Origin: Streptomyces guryensis
GTDB taxonomy: Bacteria; Actinomycetota; Actinomycetes; Streptomycetales; Streptomycetaceae
Direction of reading: 5' to 3'
Length of the DNA: 64,000 bases
Assembly: GCF_021261325.1 (NCBI RefSeq)
Contig: NZ_JAJSBI010000005.1
Coordinates: 62,001 to 126,000, forward strand
The notes under the pieces were generated by a model. It searched no databases. It was not told the DNA's origin and saw only the letters and a list, made by a program, of their open reading frames with translations. Below, piece by piece: positions 34,635 through 43,901 of the stretch. The position numbers and the translations under genes are program-made. Position 1 is the first letter of the stretch, and the number at the start of each line of letters is the position of its first letter.

Positions 34635-35825
34635 ATGAGTACAGACAGCACGTCCCGGCCCCTGTGTCCCATGCACCGCATCGACCTTCCCGAGCCCGCC
34701 CCACCCCGCCCCGCCACCCTCGCCACCGGCACCCCGGCGTGGCTGGTGACCCGCTACGCCGACGTACGTCAGGTGCTCATGGACCCCCGGTTCAACAGGA
34801 GCTCCCTGCACGCCGAGGACGCTCCGCCGCTGCTCGTCGTGCCGAACCTGCTGGACGACCCCAACGGGCTCCTCAACCAGGACGGCGAGGCCCACCAGCG
34901 GTTGCGTGGCACGGTCCAACGGGCTTTCACGCCCCGCGCCATCGCCCGCTGGCGGCCCTGGGTGGCCTCGGTGGTCGGGACACTCCTCGACGACTTCGCC
35001 GCGCGGGACCGGCCCGCGGACATCATCGAGGGCTTCACCCGCCCGCTGCCCGTCTCCGTCATCTCCCGGCTCATGGGACTCGACCACGTGGACCGTGAGC
35101 GCATCCGCCACTGGGCCGACCACGCCCTCTCCGGCGGTGCGCACACCCGCGAGGAAGTCGTCGCGGCCATGCACGAGTTCGGGGCCTTCGCCGCCGATCT
35201 GATCGCCCAGCGACGCGAGAACCCCGGCGACGACCTGGTCAGCGGCCTGGTGTCGGCGGGCGACGGCCTGGACATCGACGAACGGCAACTGGTCACCCTG
35301 GTGTGCGGGCTGGTCGTCGCCGGGCACGAGACCACCATGACGGCGCTCGGCAACATCGTCGTCTACCTCCTCACCGACCGGCAGGAGGCCTGGCCCGGGC
35401 TCGCCGAGGACGAGGAGACGGCGGCCGTCGCGGCCGAACAGCTGCTGCGCGCCGTCCCGCTCAGCGAGGGGCGCGTGCTGCCCGGCCTGATCCGGCGCGC
35501 CGTCGAGGACACCGACGTCGGCGGCGTGACGATCCCGGCCGGCAGCGTGGTCGCCGTCCAGACCAATGCCGCCAGCCGCGACCCAGACGTGTTCCCGCCA
35601 GGCCCGCCCGACCTGTTCACCCCGCTGACCGCACCCGGCGTGATCTTCGGCGCCGGCCCCCACCACTGCCTCGGCGCCTGGCTGGCCCGCCTGGAACTCG
35701 GCCTCGCCCTGCACCGCGTGGCGACCCGCTTCCCCGACCTCCGCGCCGAGTTCACACCCGAGACGATCGAATGGCGGGAGGGCCAGATGACACGAAGCCC
35801 GAGGCGGCTGCCGGTGTCCTGGTGA
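34635..35825 (+). CDS. Cytochrome P450
   Basis: This 396-residue bacterial class I P450 has AGHETT in the I helix (229-234), ExxR in the K helix (Glu269-Arg272), and the heme loop FGAGPHHCLG with ligand Cys345. It needs external ferredoxin and reductase, and none is encoded nearby. The substrate is unknown; there is no biosynthetic cluster around it. ATG 34635 is preceded by GGAGTCCCGG. Confidence 0.92.
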   Translation: MSTDSTSRPLCPMHRIDLPEPAPPRPATLATGTPAWLVTRYADVRQVLMDPRFNRSSLHAEDAPPLLVVPNLLDDPNGLLNQDGEAHQRLRGTVQRAFTPRAIARWRPWVASVVGTLLDDFAARDRPADIIEGFTRPLPVSVISRLMGLDHVDRERIRHWADHALSGGAHTREEVVAAMHEFGAFAADLIAQRRENPGDDLVSGLVSAGDGLDIDERQLVTLVCGLVVAGHETTMTALGNIVVYLLTDRQEAWPGLAEDEETAAVAAEQLLRAVPLSEGRVLPGLIRRAVEDTDVGGVTIPAGSVVAVQTNAASRDPDVFPPGPPDLFTPLTAPGVIFGAGPHHCLGAWLARLELGLALHRVATRFPDLRAEFTPETIEWREGQMTRSPRRLPVSW

Positions 35826-35891
35826 ACGGGCCCTGACGGGCCGGCTTCGCGCCCGCCCCAGGCAGGCCGGGCGAATGCCGCCGCGGTGCGG

Positions 35892-35932
35892 CAGCGCCCC
35901 GAAGGGGTGCGGGGAACTGCGCGACCAGCCAC
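35892..35932 (-). repeat. Dispersed Streptomyces intergenic repeat, copy 2
   Basis: On the minus strand this reads GTGGCTGGTCGCGCAGTTCC then CCGCACCCCTTCGGGGCGCTG, nearly the same as 16201-16242. It lies between the P450 and the Otr(A)-like gene, both ending here, and small stems around it (for example TGCCGC with GCGGCA at 35877-35894) may give bidirectional termination. Confidence 0.7.
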
Positions 35933-36008
35933 GACGGCGCCGCGGACAATCGACGACCCATCGCCGTCCCAGCGGTGGAACCGCAGTTCGGCTCAGCCGG
36001 CGGAGCGC

Positions 36009-37874
36009 TCAGTGCGACCGAAGCTCCCGGTCCCCCGACACCCGCGACCACCACACCCCCTCACCATGCGTGAGCCCCGGCAGCCGCAGCTCGACCTCCC
36101 GCACCCGCCGCGCAGGCAGCTCGCCCGTGATCAGCCACACCGTCGAGCCACCGGTCGTCCCGGTGAACTCCGCTCCGCACGAGGCGAGTTGGGCCGTCAC
36201 GGGGGACAGCGCGTCGAGCGGAACCTCCGTTTCGAACGCGTGGTACGGCTCGTACAGGCGGGTCCCCGCCCGCTGCAGCGCACCGCGCAGCACGACCGGG
36301 GCGAGCCCCCGGAAGTCGGCGGCCGTGCTGATCGGCGCGCAGTAGCCGGAGCGGATCAGCGTGACCCGGTAGTCCGTCACGGGGGCGCCGCGCGGCCCGG
36401 TCTCCATGGTGGCGTGCACCGTGTCCTCGATGGCCTGGTGGAAGGCGCGGGGGAGCGCCCCGAGTTCCGTCTCGTAGCCGAAGACCCCGCCCGAGCCGCG
36501 AGGCCCCGGCTCGACCCGCAGCCCGATCGTCGCCCAGTAACGCCTTCCGAGATGCCACGGCATCTCCTCCGAAGCCTCGCCGACGCCCCGCGGGCGTTCC
36601 AGGAACCGCACCCGGCCCGGTTCGAATACGGCCTCGACGCCGAAGTCCTGGGCGAGCGTGGCCGCGAGCACCTCCATCTGGACCTCGCCGTACAGCAGGA
36701 GCGCGGTGGAGTCGGCGGACCCGGGGCGGGCGTGGATCAGGGGGTCCTGGTCGGCGAGGGTGAGCAGGGCGGCGCGGAGCCGGGCCGCCTGCCCGGGGTG
36801 CCGGGGCCGCACCAGCGTCTCCAGTGTGGGCGGAGCGAACTGCGGGGCGCGGTGGGCGAGTTCGCCGAGGCGGTCGCCCACCCGCACGCCGCCCAGACCG
36901 GTGATCGCCCCGATGTTCCCGGCGGTGAGCGACGGTCCGCTCCCCCCGATCACATCGAGGCGGTTCACCCGTCCGGAGACCTCCGTGGTGCGGCCGTCGG
37001 CCTCGCGCCGCAGCAGGGTGAGCCGCTGACGTGGCGTCACCTCACCGTCGTACAGCCGCAGATACGCCGTCCGTTCGCCGCCCGGCCCGGGGCGTACGGC
37101 GAACACCGTGCCGCGCGGGCCGGCGCCCTCGGCCGTCGGCGCCGGTGGGATGAGCCCGGTCACGCCCTCGACGAGTTCGGCGACGCCCTGTCCGCCGAGG
37201 GCCGAGCCGAAGAAGACGGGGTGGAACGAGCCGTCGGCGGTTCGCGCGGACAGCACCTTGCGCAGGTCGTCGGGCGTGGGCGCGGGGCCGTCCACGACTG
37301 CCGCGAGGACATCCGGGTCGACATCGGCGAGTGCCTCGGCCAGCCGGGCATCACCGGGCGGGCGAACCGTGACGCGGGCGTCCGCGGTGCCGATGCCGGT
37401 CACGTCCGTGAGCGGCGCGACGTACGGCGTCAGCCTGCGCCGGATGTCGGCCAGCAGGTCCGCGGAGCGGGCGCCCGCGCGGTCGATCTTGTTGACGAAG
37501 ACGAGCGTGGGCAGCCGCAGCCGGCGCAGTGTCCTCATCAGCACCCTCGTCTGTGCCTGCACGCCCTCCACGGCGGACAGCAGCAGCACAGCCCCGTCCA
37601 GGACCTCCAGGGCGCGCTCGACCTCGGCGATGAAGTCGGAGTGCCCGGGTGTGTCGATGAGGTTGATCCGGGTGTCGCCGACGGTGAACGCGGCGACCGC
37701 GGAACGGATGGTGATACCGCGCTGCCGCTCGATCTCCCCGTCGTCCGTACGGGTGTCACCGCCGTCGACGCTGCCGAGCCGGTCGATCGCTCCGTGGTCG
37801 AACAGCAGCCGCTCGGTGAGGCTGGTCTTACCGGCGTCGACGTGGGCGAGAATTCCGATGTTCAGGGTTGTCAT
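36009..37874 (-). CDS. Otr(A)/Tet(M)-type ribosomal protection GTPase
   Basis: The 621-residue translational GTPase resembles EF-G and tetracycline ribosome-protection proteins. It shows G1 AHVDAGKTS, the switch region RQRGITIRSA, G3 DTPGHSDF, G4 NKIDRAG, then the EF-G domains III-V (YGEVQMEVLAATLAQ and GYCAPISTAADFRG). Such proteins release tetracyclines from the ribosome; chromosomal Streptomyces copies may give intrinsic tolerance. ATG 37874 has only a weak GAGGA about 13 bases upstream, but a short upstream ORF with a strong ribosome binding site overlaps its start. Confidence 0.9.
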   Translation of the reverse strand: MTTLNIGILAHVDAGKTSLTERLLFDHGAIDRLGSVDGGDTRTDDGEIERQRGITIRSAVAAFTVGDTRINLIDTPGHSDFIAEVERALEVLDGAVLLLSAVEGVQAQTRVLMRTLRRLRLPTLVFVNKIDRAGARSADLLADIRRRLTPYVAPLTDVTGIGTADARVTVRPPGDARLAEALADVDPDVLAAVVDGPAPTPDDLRKVLSARTADGSFHPVFFGSALGGQGVAELVEGVTGLIPPAPTAEGAGPRGTVFAVRPGPGGERTAYLRLYDGEVTPRQRLTLLRREADGRTTEVSGRVNRLDVIGGSGPSLTAGNIGAITGLGGVRVGDRLGELAHRAPQFAPPTLETLVRPRHPGQAARLRAALLTLADQDPLIHARPGSADSTALLLYGEVQMEVLAATLAQDFGVEAVFEPGRVRFLERPRGVGEASEEMPWHLGRRYWATIGLRVEPGPRGSGGVFGYETELGALPRAFHQAIEDTVHATMETGPRGAPVTDYRVTLIRSGYCAPISTAADFRGLAPVVLRGALQRAGTRLYEPYHAFETEVPLDALSPVTAQLASCGAEFTGTTGGSTVWLITGELPARRVREVELRLPGLTHGEGVWWSRVSGDRELRSH

Positions 37875-37941
37875 GCGGGTTCGAGTCCTCGGGAACCGTG
37901 GGCCGATGGGGGCGCTGGTTGATTCCGAGGAGTCGGCGCAT
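37828..37941 (-). CDS. Possible 37-residue leader peptide overlapping the Otr(A)-like start
   Basis: A short ORF starts at ATG 37941 (MRRLLGINQRPHRP...) behind AGGAG and ends 47 bp inside the GTPase gene in another frame. Its ribosome binding site is stronger than that of the GTPase. Ribosome-protection and other antibiotic resistance genes are often controlled by leader-peptide attenuation, so stalling here could regulate translation of the main gene. No conservation data are available to me. Confidence 0.4.
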   Translation of the reverse strand: MRRLLGINQRPHRPTVPEDSNPHDNPEHRNSRPRRRR

Positions 37942-38068
37942 GGGATCTCCTGAGGTGAGGGACTCGGACGGGGACATCATGGCGCGCGGCCGATGCCGCA
38001 CCGCAACCGAATTTCCGCGGTCAGTAGCATGAATCCGTCCCCCGGAATGATCACGCGAGGAGCGGATC

Positions 38069-39022
38069 GTGCGAGACATCTCCGTGTTCAGCGGCAGTGC
38101 CCACCCCGACCTCGCCGCGGAGGTCTGTGCGCATCTCGGTGTGCCGCTCAGCCCCACCCGGGTCAGCCGGTTCGCCAACGACTGTCTGGAGGTGCAGCTC
38201 CAGGCCAACTGCCGTGAGCGGGACGTCTTCCTGATCCAGCCGCTGGTCCGTCCGGTCCAGGAGCACCTCGTGGAACTGCTGCTGATGTGCGACGCGGCCC
38301 GTGGCGCGTCGGCGGCGCGGATCACCGTCGTCATGCCGCACTACTCCTACGCCCGCTCCGACAAGAAGGACGCGCCCCGGATCTCCCTGGGCGGCCGGCT
38401 CGTCGCGGACCTGATGGTCGCGGCGGGCGCGAGCCGTGTCCTCACCATGACGCTGCACTCGCCGCAGGTGCACGGCTTCTTCTCGGTGCCGGTCGACCAT
38501 CTGCACGCCCGGCGTGAACTGGCCGCGTACTTCAGGCAGTACGACCTGTCCCGGACGACCGTCGTCTCGCCGGATCTCGGCAACGCGAAGGAGGCGGCCG
38601 CGTTCGCCCGGATGATCGGCGCCCAGGTGGCCGCCGGCGCCAAGCAGCGGTTCGCCGACGACCAGGTCAGCATCAGTACCGTGATCGGCGAGGTCGCGGA
38701 CCGGGACGTCATCGTGCTGGACGACGAGATCGCCAAGGGCAGCACGGTCCTCGAACTCCTGGAGCGCCTGCGGGAGTCGGGGCCGCGGTCGATCCGTGTC
38801 GCCTGTACGCACGGCCTGTTCGCGGCCGGGGCGCTCAAGCGGATCGGGGAGCAGCCCGACGTGCTGGAGATCGTGTGCACCAACACCGTGCCGGTGCCGG
38901 AGGAGGAACGCACCGGGAAGCTTCGGATCCTGTCCATCGCCCCCGCCCTCGCCGAGGCCGTGCGCCGCATTCACAACGGGGAGTCCGTCAGCGCCCTGTT
39001 CGACGCGTCGCGAAGCGAATAG
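38069..39022 (+). CDS. prs: Ribose-phosphate pyrophosphokinase paralogue
   Basis: The 317-residue enzyme makes PRPP from ribose 5-phosphate and ATP. It has the ATP flexible-loop region YSYARSDKKDAPRI, the metal-binding HSPQVHGFF, and the PRPP-binding loop VLDDEIAKGST, where the usual housekeeping enzyme reads VDDMIDTGGT. The altered loop and isolated position suggest a secondary paralogue. GTG 38069 follows GAGGAGC. It is divergent from the Otr(A)-like gene. Confidence 0.87.
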   Translation: MRDISVFSGSAHPDLAAEVCAHLGVPLSPTRVSRFANDCLEVQLQANCRERDVFLIQPLVRPVQEHLVELLLMCDAARGASAARITVVMPHYSYARSDKKDAPRISLGGRLVADLMVAAGASRVLTMTLHSPQVHGFFSVPVDHLHARRELAAYFRQYDLSRTTVVSPDLGNAKEAAAFARMIGAQVAAGAKQRFADDQVSISTVIGEVADRDVIVLDDEIAKGSTVLELLERLRESGPRSIRVACTHGLFAAGALKRIGEQPDVLEIVCTNTVPVPEEERTGKLRILSIAPALAEAVRRIHNGESVSALFDASRSE

Positions 39023-39122
39023 ACATGAGGTAGCGGAGCAACGCCCGGCATCAACGTCCGAGGAACGGCAGCGCGGCATCGCAAGCTGCTCTACGAGGGC
39101 CGAGATCCTCGCGCAGGGAGTT

Positions 39123-39503
39123 TCACCATGACCCGGATGTGGCCTCGGGCTGTCCCAGGGCCGCGTCCAGGGTCGGGTGCGCGGGCAGCAGCCGGGTCAG
39201 CCCGGTGACCCGCATGATGCGTAACGTGAGCGGGTGCGTGCAGACGAGCCGCAGCTCCCCGTCCTGGTCGAGGACCCGGGCCCGGGCCCGGTAGAGCAGG
39301 CGCAGCCCGGAGCAGTCGAAGAAGTCGACCGGCCGCAGGTCGATCACCAGGCGGACATCGGGGTGTGCCGTCACCCGGTCCACGAAGGGGGCGATCTCCA
39401 GGGCCGCGGCGATGTCGATCTCGCCGCGGAACTCCAGCACCGTATGGCCCCGGTCCTGGTAAACACGCAGATGCCGGGTGAGCGGTGCGGGCTCCTGGTG
39501 CAC
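39123..39503 (-). CDS. STAS-domain anti-sigma factor antagonist
   Basis: The 126-residue protein has the STAS fold (TVLEFRGEIDIAAALEI) with the phosphorylatable serine in FDCSGLRLL. Such SpoIIAA/RsbV-like proteins bind anti-sigma kinases and release stress sigma factors. GTG 39503 follows GGAGGC. No partner kinase or sigma gene is adjacent. The 240-bp upstream gap holds its promoter region; GGGTAA on the minus strand near 39645 resembles the -10 of sigma-B-type promoters, but the -35 is unconvincing. Confidence 0.87.
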   Translation of the reverse strand: MHQEPAPLTRHLRVYQDRGHTVLEFRGEIDIAAALEIAPFVDRVTAHPDVRLVIDLRPVDFFDCSGLRLLYRARARVLDQDGELRLVCTHPLTLRIMRVTGLTRLLPAHPTLDAALGQPEATSGSW

Positions 39504-39744
39504 GACGACATCGCCTCCAACCTGCTCCGTCCGCTGCGGGGCTGCAGGTCACCGGGGGCCGGGGTGACGTCGTGCAGCGAGCGTACGAGCGCAGCCGAGC
39601 CCCCGGGTCCCTGGTGAGCGCAAACGCGTTCTCCGCCCTGCAAGTTACCCTCGATGGAGTGAATTTGAGCATGTTCGATTGACATATGTCTTCGAATTGC
39701 GACAGAGCTCGCTGAGGACTTCCCCCGTGGCGGACGCGCCGGGG

Positions 39745-40182
39745 CTACGACAGTGCGTGCCAGGCCTTGGAGAGTGCCTGGCGCAGTTGCTCGGTCTGGT
39801 GCGCCGAGAGATCCCGGACCATCCGCTCCTCCAGCTCCCGCACGGGTGCCGTGAACTGCTCCAGCAGCTCCCGGCCGGCGCCCGTCAGCAGGATCAGCAG
39901 CTCGCGCCGGTTGCGCGGATTGCGCTCCCGGCGCACCAGTCCGCGGCTCTCCAGGGACCGTACGAGATCCGCGATGGACTGGGCGGTGACGAACGAGTCG
40001 CGGGCCAGCTGCGCGGCCGACAGTCCGTCGTGGCGCTCCAGGACGGTGAGCGCGGTGTACTGCAGCGCGGTGATCCCGGACGGCTTGACCAGCTCGTCCA
40101 GGTGCGAGCGCACCACCAGCTCCACCTGCTTCACCATGTAGAGCAGGGACGGGGGCGTCTTGGTCGCCTGGGTGTCGAGCAT
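39745..40182 (-). CDS. MarR family transcriptional regulator
   Basis: The 145-residue regulator has a winged helix-turn-helix (GLSAAQLARDSFVTAQSIADL, less its final residue, then LESRGLVRRERNPRNRRELL). It is divergent from the aldehyde dehydrogenase gene, with two near-identical palindromes between, so it probably represses the aldehyde/alcohol dehydrogenase operon and itself, with an aromatic or aldehyde ligand as inducer. ATG 40182 is chosen; another ATG at 40200 would lie almost inside the operator. Confidence 0.87.
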   Translation of the reverse strand: MLDTQATKTPPSLLYMVKQVELVVRSHLDELVKPSGITALQYTALTVLERHDGLSAAQLARDSFVTAQSIADLVRSLESRGLVRRERNPRNRRELLILLTGAGRELLEQFTAPVRELEERMVRDLSAHQTEQLRQALSKAWHALS

Positions 40183-40201
40183 GGGTTCAGCGTAGAGCAT
40201 T

Positions 40202-40254
40202 GACAGGAAACCTGTCTGTAATGAGACTGCGAACCAACAGGAATCCTGTTGGTT
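40202..40254. promoter_or_regulatory. Twin MarR-type operators
   Basis: ACAGGAAACCTGT (40203-40215) and ACAGGAATCCTGT (40237-40249) differ by one base, with centres 34 bp apart. Both extend further: GACAGG/CCTGTC for the first, and a 23-bp near-perfect palindrome at 40232-40254 for the second. They fill the space between the divergent MarR and aldehyde dehydrogenase genes. Confidence 0.75.
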
Positions 40255-40285
40255 GAAAACTTGGCAATGAGGCTGAGGAGTGGTG

Positions 40286-41740
40286 ATGACCGCCTTCGAG
40301 ATCGAACCCGGACGGCTGTTTGTCGGCGGACAGTGGCGCGAGGCCGCCGACGGAGCGCGCACCGAGGTGGTCGACCCGTCCCGGGGCGCGGTCGTCACCA
40401 CCGTCGCGGAGGCGGGCGCCGCCGACGTCGACGCGGCCGTGGGTGCCGCCCGGGAGGCCTTCGACGCCGGCTCCTGGTCCGGGCTGAGCGGCCGCGAGCG
40501 CGGCCGGATCCTGCACCGCGTCGCCGAGCTGATCCGTGAGAACGCAGACGAACTCGCCCGTCTCGAAAGCCTGGACGTGGGCAAGCCCATCTCGCTCTGC
40601 CACGCCGTCGACATCACCAACGCGGCCAACGACTACGAGCACTTCGCCGCCCTCGCCCACTCCCTCGACGGCGCTGTCCGCGACACCCCCATGAACGCCC
40701 TCGCGTACACCAAGCGTGAGCCGATCGGTGTGGTCGCCGCGATCACGCCCTTCAACTTCCCGCTGATTCTGGCCGGTTCGAAGATCGGCCCCGCGCTCGC
40801 CGCCGGCAACACCGTCGTGCACAAGCCGGCCGACGAGACCCCGCTGAGCGCCCTCTACATGGCCCGGCTCTTCCAGCAGGCGGGCGTACCCGACGGGGTG
40901 GTCAACGTGGTCACCGGCGCGGGCCCGGTGGCGGGCGAGGCGCTGCTGCGCCACCGCGGCGTCGACAAGGTCGCCTTCACCGGCTCCACCGCCGTCGGCC
41001 GCCATGTGGCGAGCACGGCCGGCGAGGCCCTCAAGCCCGTCACCATGGAACTGGGCGGCAACGCCGCCCACATCGTCTTCGAGGACGCCGACCTGGAGAA
41101 GGCCGTCGGCGCGATCATCAAGGCCTTCGTCTTCAACACCGGCCAGTTCTGCATGGGCGGCCCGCGTCTGCTCGTCTCCCGCCCGGTGTACGCCACCGTG
41201 CTCGGCATCCTCGCCGACACCGTCCCCGGCGTTCCCGTCGGCGACCCCCGCGACCCCGAGGCCGTCGTCGGACCGATGGCGGGGGAGAAGCACCTGAAGA
41301 AGGTCGAGGAATACGTCGACATCGCCCGCAAGGAGGGCGGACGCATCGTCTGCGGCGGCGAACGGCTCGACCTCGACGGCGGCTACTACTACCGGCCCAC
41401 GGTCATCGCCGACCTGTCCAACGACTCCCGGGTCGTCCAGGAGGAGATCTTCGGGCCGGTCCTGACCGTGCAGCCCTTCGACACCGAGGACGAGGCCGTC
41501 GCACTCGCCAACTCCACGCCCTACGGCCTGGCTTCGGGCATCCAGACCAACAACCTCGCCCGTGCCCACCGCATCGCCGACCGCCTCCAGGCGGGCATCG
41601 TCTGGATCAACGACTGGGCCATGCTCGACCCCGCGGTGCCCTTCGGCGGAGTCAAGGACTCCGGCTTCGGCCGCGAGTACGGACCCGAGGCCCTCGCCGC
41701 CTACACCAAGGTCAAGTCCGTCGTCGTCTCGCTCGACTGA
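40286..41740 (+). CDS. NAD(P)-dependent aldehyde dehydrogenase
   Basis: The 484-residue enzyme has the full ALDH active site: FNFPL near 157, FTGSTAVG (231-238), general base Glu255 in MELGGN, and nucleophile Cys289 in NTGQFCMGG. It oxidises an aldehyde to the acid. Pairing with an aryl-type alcohol dehydrogenase suggests a benzaldehyde-like substrate. ATG 40286 is five bases after GAGGAG; two GTG codons just before it are in frame. Confidence 0.92.
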   Translation: MTAFEIEPGRLFVGGQWREAADGARTEVVDPSRGAVVTTVAEAGAADVDAAVGAAREAFDAGSWSGLSGRERGRILHRVAELIRENADELARLESLDVGKPISLCHAVDITNAANDYEHFAALAHSLDGAVRDTPMNALAYTKREPIGVVAAITPFNFPLILAGSKIGPALAAGNTVVHKPADETPLSALYMARLFQQAGVPDGVVNVVTGAGPVAGEALLRHRGVDKVAFTGSTAVGRHVASTAGEALKPVTMELGGNAAHIVFEDADLEKAVGAIIKAFVFNTGQFCMGGPRLLVSRPVYATVLGILADTVPGVPVGDPRDPEAVVGPMAGEKHLKKVEEYVDIARKEGGRIVCGGERLDLDGGYYYRPTVIADLSNDSRVVQEEIFGPVLTVQPFDTEDEAVALANSTPYGLASGIQTNNLARAHRIADRLQAGIVWINDWAMLDPAVPFGGVKDSGFGREYGPEALAAYTKVKSVVVSLD

Positions 41741-41800
41741 GAGCGGCCGAGCACGCCCGAACGCGCCCGAACGCGCCAGAACATCAAGGGAGTTCGTACG

Positions 41801-42907
41801 ATGTCCCTCACCACCCGCGCCGCTGTCGTCGAGTCCGGCGGTGCGCCCTTCACCCTCGCCGACGTCGAGCTCGACGAGCCCGGACCCCACGAGGCCGTCG
41901 TCCGTATGGTGGCCACCGGCCTGTGCCACACGGACCTCGGCGTCGCCGGCGGCGGCCTGCCCTTCCCGCTGCCGGGCGTGCTCGGTCACGAAGGCGCCGG
42001 AGTCGTCGAGGCCGTCGGCCCGGCCGTCACCGGCATCGCGCCGGGCGACCACGTCGTGCTGTCCTTCACCTCCTGCGGGGAGTGCCGCAACTGCCACGGC
42101 GGCCACCCCGCGTACTGCGCGACGTGGCTGCCGCTGAACCTGCTCGGCGGACGCCGAGCCGACGGCACCAGCACCATCAGCCGGGACGGCACCCCGCTCG
42201 GCGGCCACTTCTTCGGGCAGTCCTCCTTCGCCGAGCGGGCGCTGGTGGACGAGCGCAGCCTGGTCAAGGTCGACGCGGACGTACCGCTGGAGTCGATCGC
42301 ACCGCTGGGCTGCGGTGTGCAGACCGGAGTGGGCGCCGTCTGGAACGTGCTGAAGCCGGTGACGGGCAGCACCATCGTCGTCCTCGGCGCCGGCGCCGTC
42401 GGCCTCTCCGCCGTGATGGCCGCCGCGCTCACCCCCGCCACCCGGATCGTCGCCGTCGACAAGGTCGGCGAACGCCTCTCCCTGGCCAAGGAGTTGGGTG
42501 CCACCCACACCGTCAACGTCGGCGAGGCCGACCTCGGCGAGGCGCTCGCGGAGATCACCGGCGGTCAGGGTGCCGACGGCATCGTCGAGACCACCGGCAG
42601 TGTGGCCGTGCTGCGTCAGGGTGTCGACGCGCTTGCCGCGCGCGGCACGCTGGTCGTCGTGGGAGCGCCGCCCTTCGGCAGCGAAGTCGCCCTGGACGTC
42701 AACGGGTTGCTGGGCGGCAAGCAGGTCGTCGGCCTCACCCTGGGCGACGCCGAGACGCAGACCTTCATCCCGTCCCTGGTGCAGCTCGTGAAGGAGGGAC
42801 GGCTTCCACTGCACCGCCTGATCAGCACCTATCCGTTCGCGGAGATCGACCAGGCGGTGCGGGACATGGGCGCGGGCAAGGCGATCAAGCCCGTGCTCAC
42901 CTTCTGA
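41801..42907 (+). CDS. Zinc-dependent aryl-alcohol-type dehydrogenase
   Basis: This 368-residue MDR alcohol dehydrogenase has catalytic zinc ligands in GLCHTD (Cys42) and GHE (His63), structural zinc cysteines 92, 95, 98 and 106, and the NAD loop VLGAGAVGLS. The layout matches benzyl-alcohol dehydrogenases such as XylB. Together with the upstream aldehyde dehydrogenase it would convert an alcohol to a carboxylic acid. ATG 41801 follows AAGGGAG; 60 bp separate it from the upstream gene, so they form one operon. Confidence 0.9.
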   Translation: MSLTTRAAVVESGGAPFTLADVELDEPGPHEAVVRMVATGLCHTDLGVAGGGLPFPLPGVLGHEGAGVVEAVGPAVTGIAPGDHVVLSFTSCGECRNCHGGHPAYCATWLPLNLLGGRRADGTSTISRDGTPLGGHFFGQSSFAERALVDERSLVKVDADVPLESIAPLGCGVQTGVGAVWNVLKPVTGSTIVVLGAGAVGLSAVMAAALTPATRIVAVDKVGERLSLAKELGATHTVNVGEADLGEALAEITGGQGADGIVETTGSVAVLRQGVDALAARGTLVVVGAPPFGSEVALDVNGLLGGKQVVGLTLGDAETQTFIPSLVQLVKEGRLPLHRLISTYPFAEIDQAVRDMGAGKAIKPVLTF

Positions 42908-42913
42908 CCGGGG

Positions 42914-43864
42914 TCAGTCCACCAGCAGGACCAGCTTTCCCGTCGTCCGGCCGGTGTCGCCGAGCCCGTGTGCCTCGGCGGCATCGGCCAGCGGGAAGGT
43001 GCCGGCGATCGCGGGGCGCAGCTTCCCCGCCTCCACCAGCTCCGCGATCGCCTTCATCCCGCTGTGCGAGGCGTCCACGAGCATCCGCAGGGCCCGCACA
43101 CCGAGCCGCTCGGCCTCCGCGTAGAAGTCCTCGGAGCCGACCGGCAGGATCGAGACGACCAGCCCGCCCGGGCGCAGCACGCGCAGCGAGCGCATGGCGG
43201 TGTCGCCGCCGATGGTGTCCAGGACGACGTCGACGTCCTTCACGGCCTCGGTGAAGTCCGTCTCCCGGTAGTCGATCGCCTCGTCCACGCCGATCCCGCG
43301 CAGGAAGTCGTGCTTGCCCGCGCTCGCCGTACCGATCACATACGCGCCGCGGGCCTTGGCGATCTGCACGGCCACATGCCCGACCCCGCCGGCCGCCGCG
43401 TGGATCAGCACCCGCTGCCCCGGCTGCAGACCGGCGTACTCCACCAGGGCCTGCCAGGCGGTCAGGGAGACCAGCGGCAGCGCGGCCGCCTGTGTGTGGT
43501 CGATCGAGGCCGGCTTGTGCGCGAAGGTGCGCGCCGGGGCGGTGACGTACTCGGCGTGCGAGCCGTGGCCGAACGGGTACGACAGCATGCCGAAGACCTC
43601 GTCGCCGGGCTTGAACCGGGCGACGCCGATCCCGACCGACTCGACCACCCCGGAGACGTCCCAGCCCAGGACGAAGGGCGGCTCGCCCAGGAAACCGCCG
43701 GAGGCGCGGTGCTTCCAGTCGGTCGGGTTGACGCCGGCGGCGCGGACGCGGACCAGCACCTCGTTGGTGCGCGGCTCGGGGCGCTCCAGTTCCACTTCCT
43801 TGAGGACCTCGGGACCGCCGAGGACGTCCTGGCTGATGGCTCGCATCATGTTCACAGTGCTCAT
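42914..43864 (-). CDS. NADP-dependent MDR oxidoreductase
   Basis: The 316-residue zinc-independent MDR enzyme resembles quinone oxidoreductase-like proteins: RAAGVNPTDWKHR, GWDVSGVVESVG, and the cofactor loop AAAGGVGHVAVQIAK. ATG 43864 matches the family start; a GTG six bases upstream is possible. It is convergent with the alcohol dehydrogenase (6-bp gap) and divergent from the GlxA-type regulator, with an inverted repeat between that may control both. Confidence 0.87.
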   Translation of the reverse strand: MSTVNMMRAISQDVLGGPEVLKEVELERPEPRTNEVLVRVRAAGVNPTDWKHRASGGFLGEPPFVLGWDVSGVVESVGIGVARFKPGDEVFGMLSYPFGHGSHAEYVTAPARTFAHKPASIDHTQAAALPLVSLTAWQALVEYAGLQPGQRVLIHAAAGGVGHVAVQIAKARGAYVIGTASAGKHDFLRGIGVDEAIDYRETDFTEAVKDVDVVLDTIGGDTAMRSLRVLRPGGLVVSILPVGSEDFYAEAERLGVRALRMLVDASHSGMKAIAELVEAGKLRPAIAGTFPLADAAEAHGLGDTGRTTGKLVLLVD

Positions 43865-43901
43865 GGTCACCCAGCCTGCCGGGGGGCGCCCGGTAGTGAA
43901 A

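Noticed and set aside
39630..39660. Sigma-B-like promoter upstream of the STAS gene
   Set aside because: GGGTAA is present, but no matching -35 at 14-16 bp spacing.
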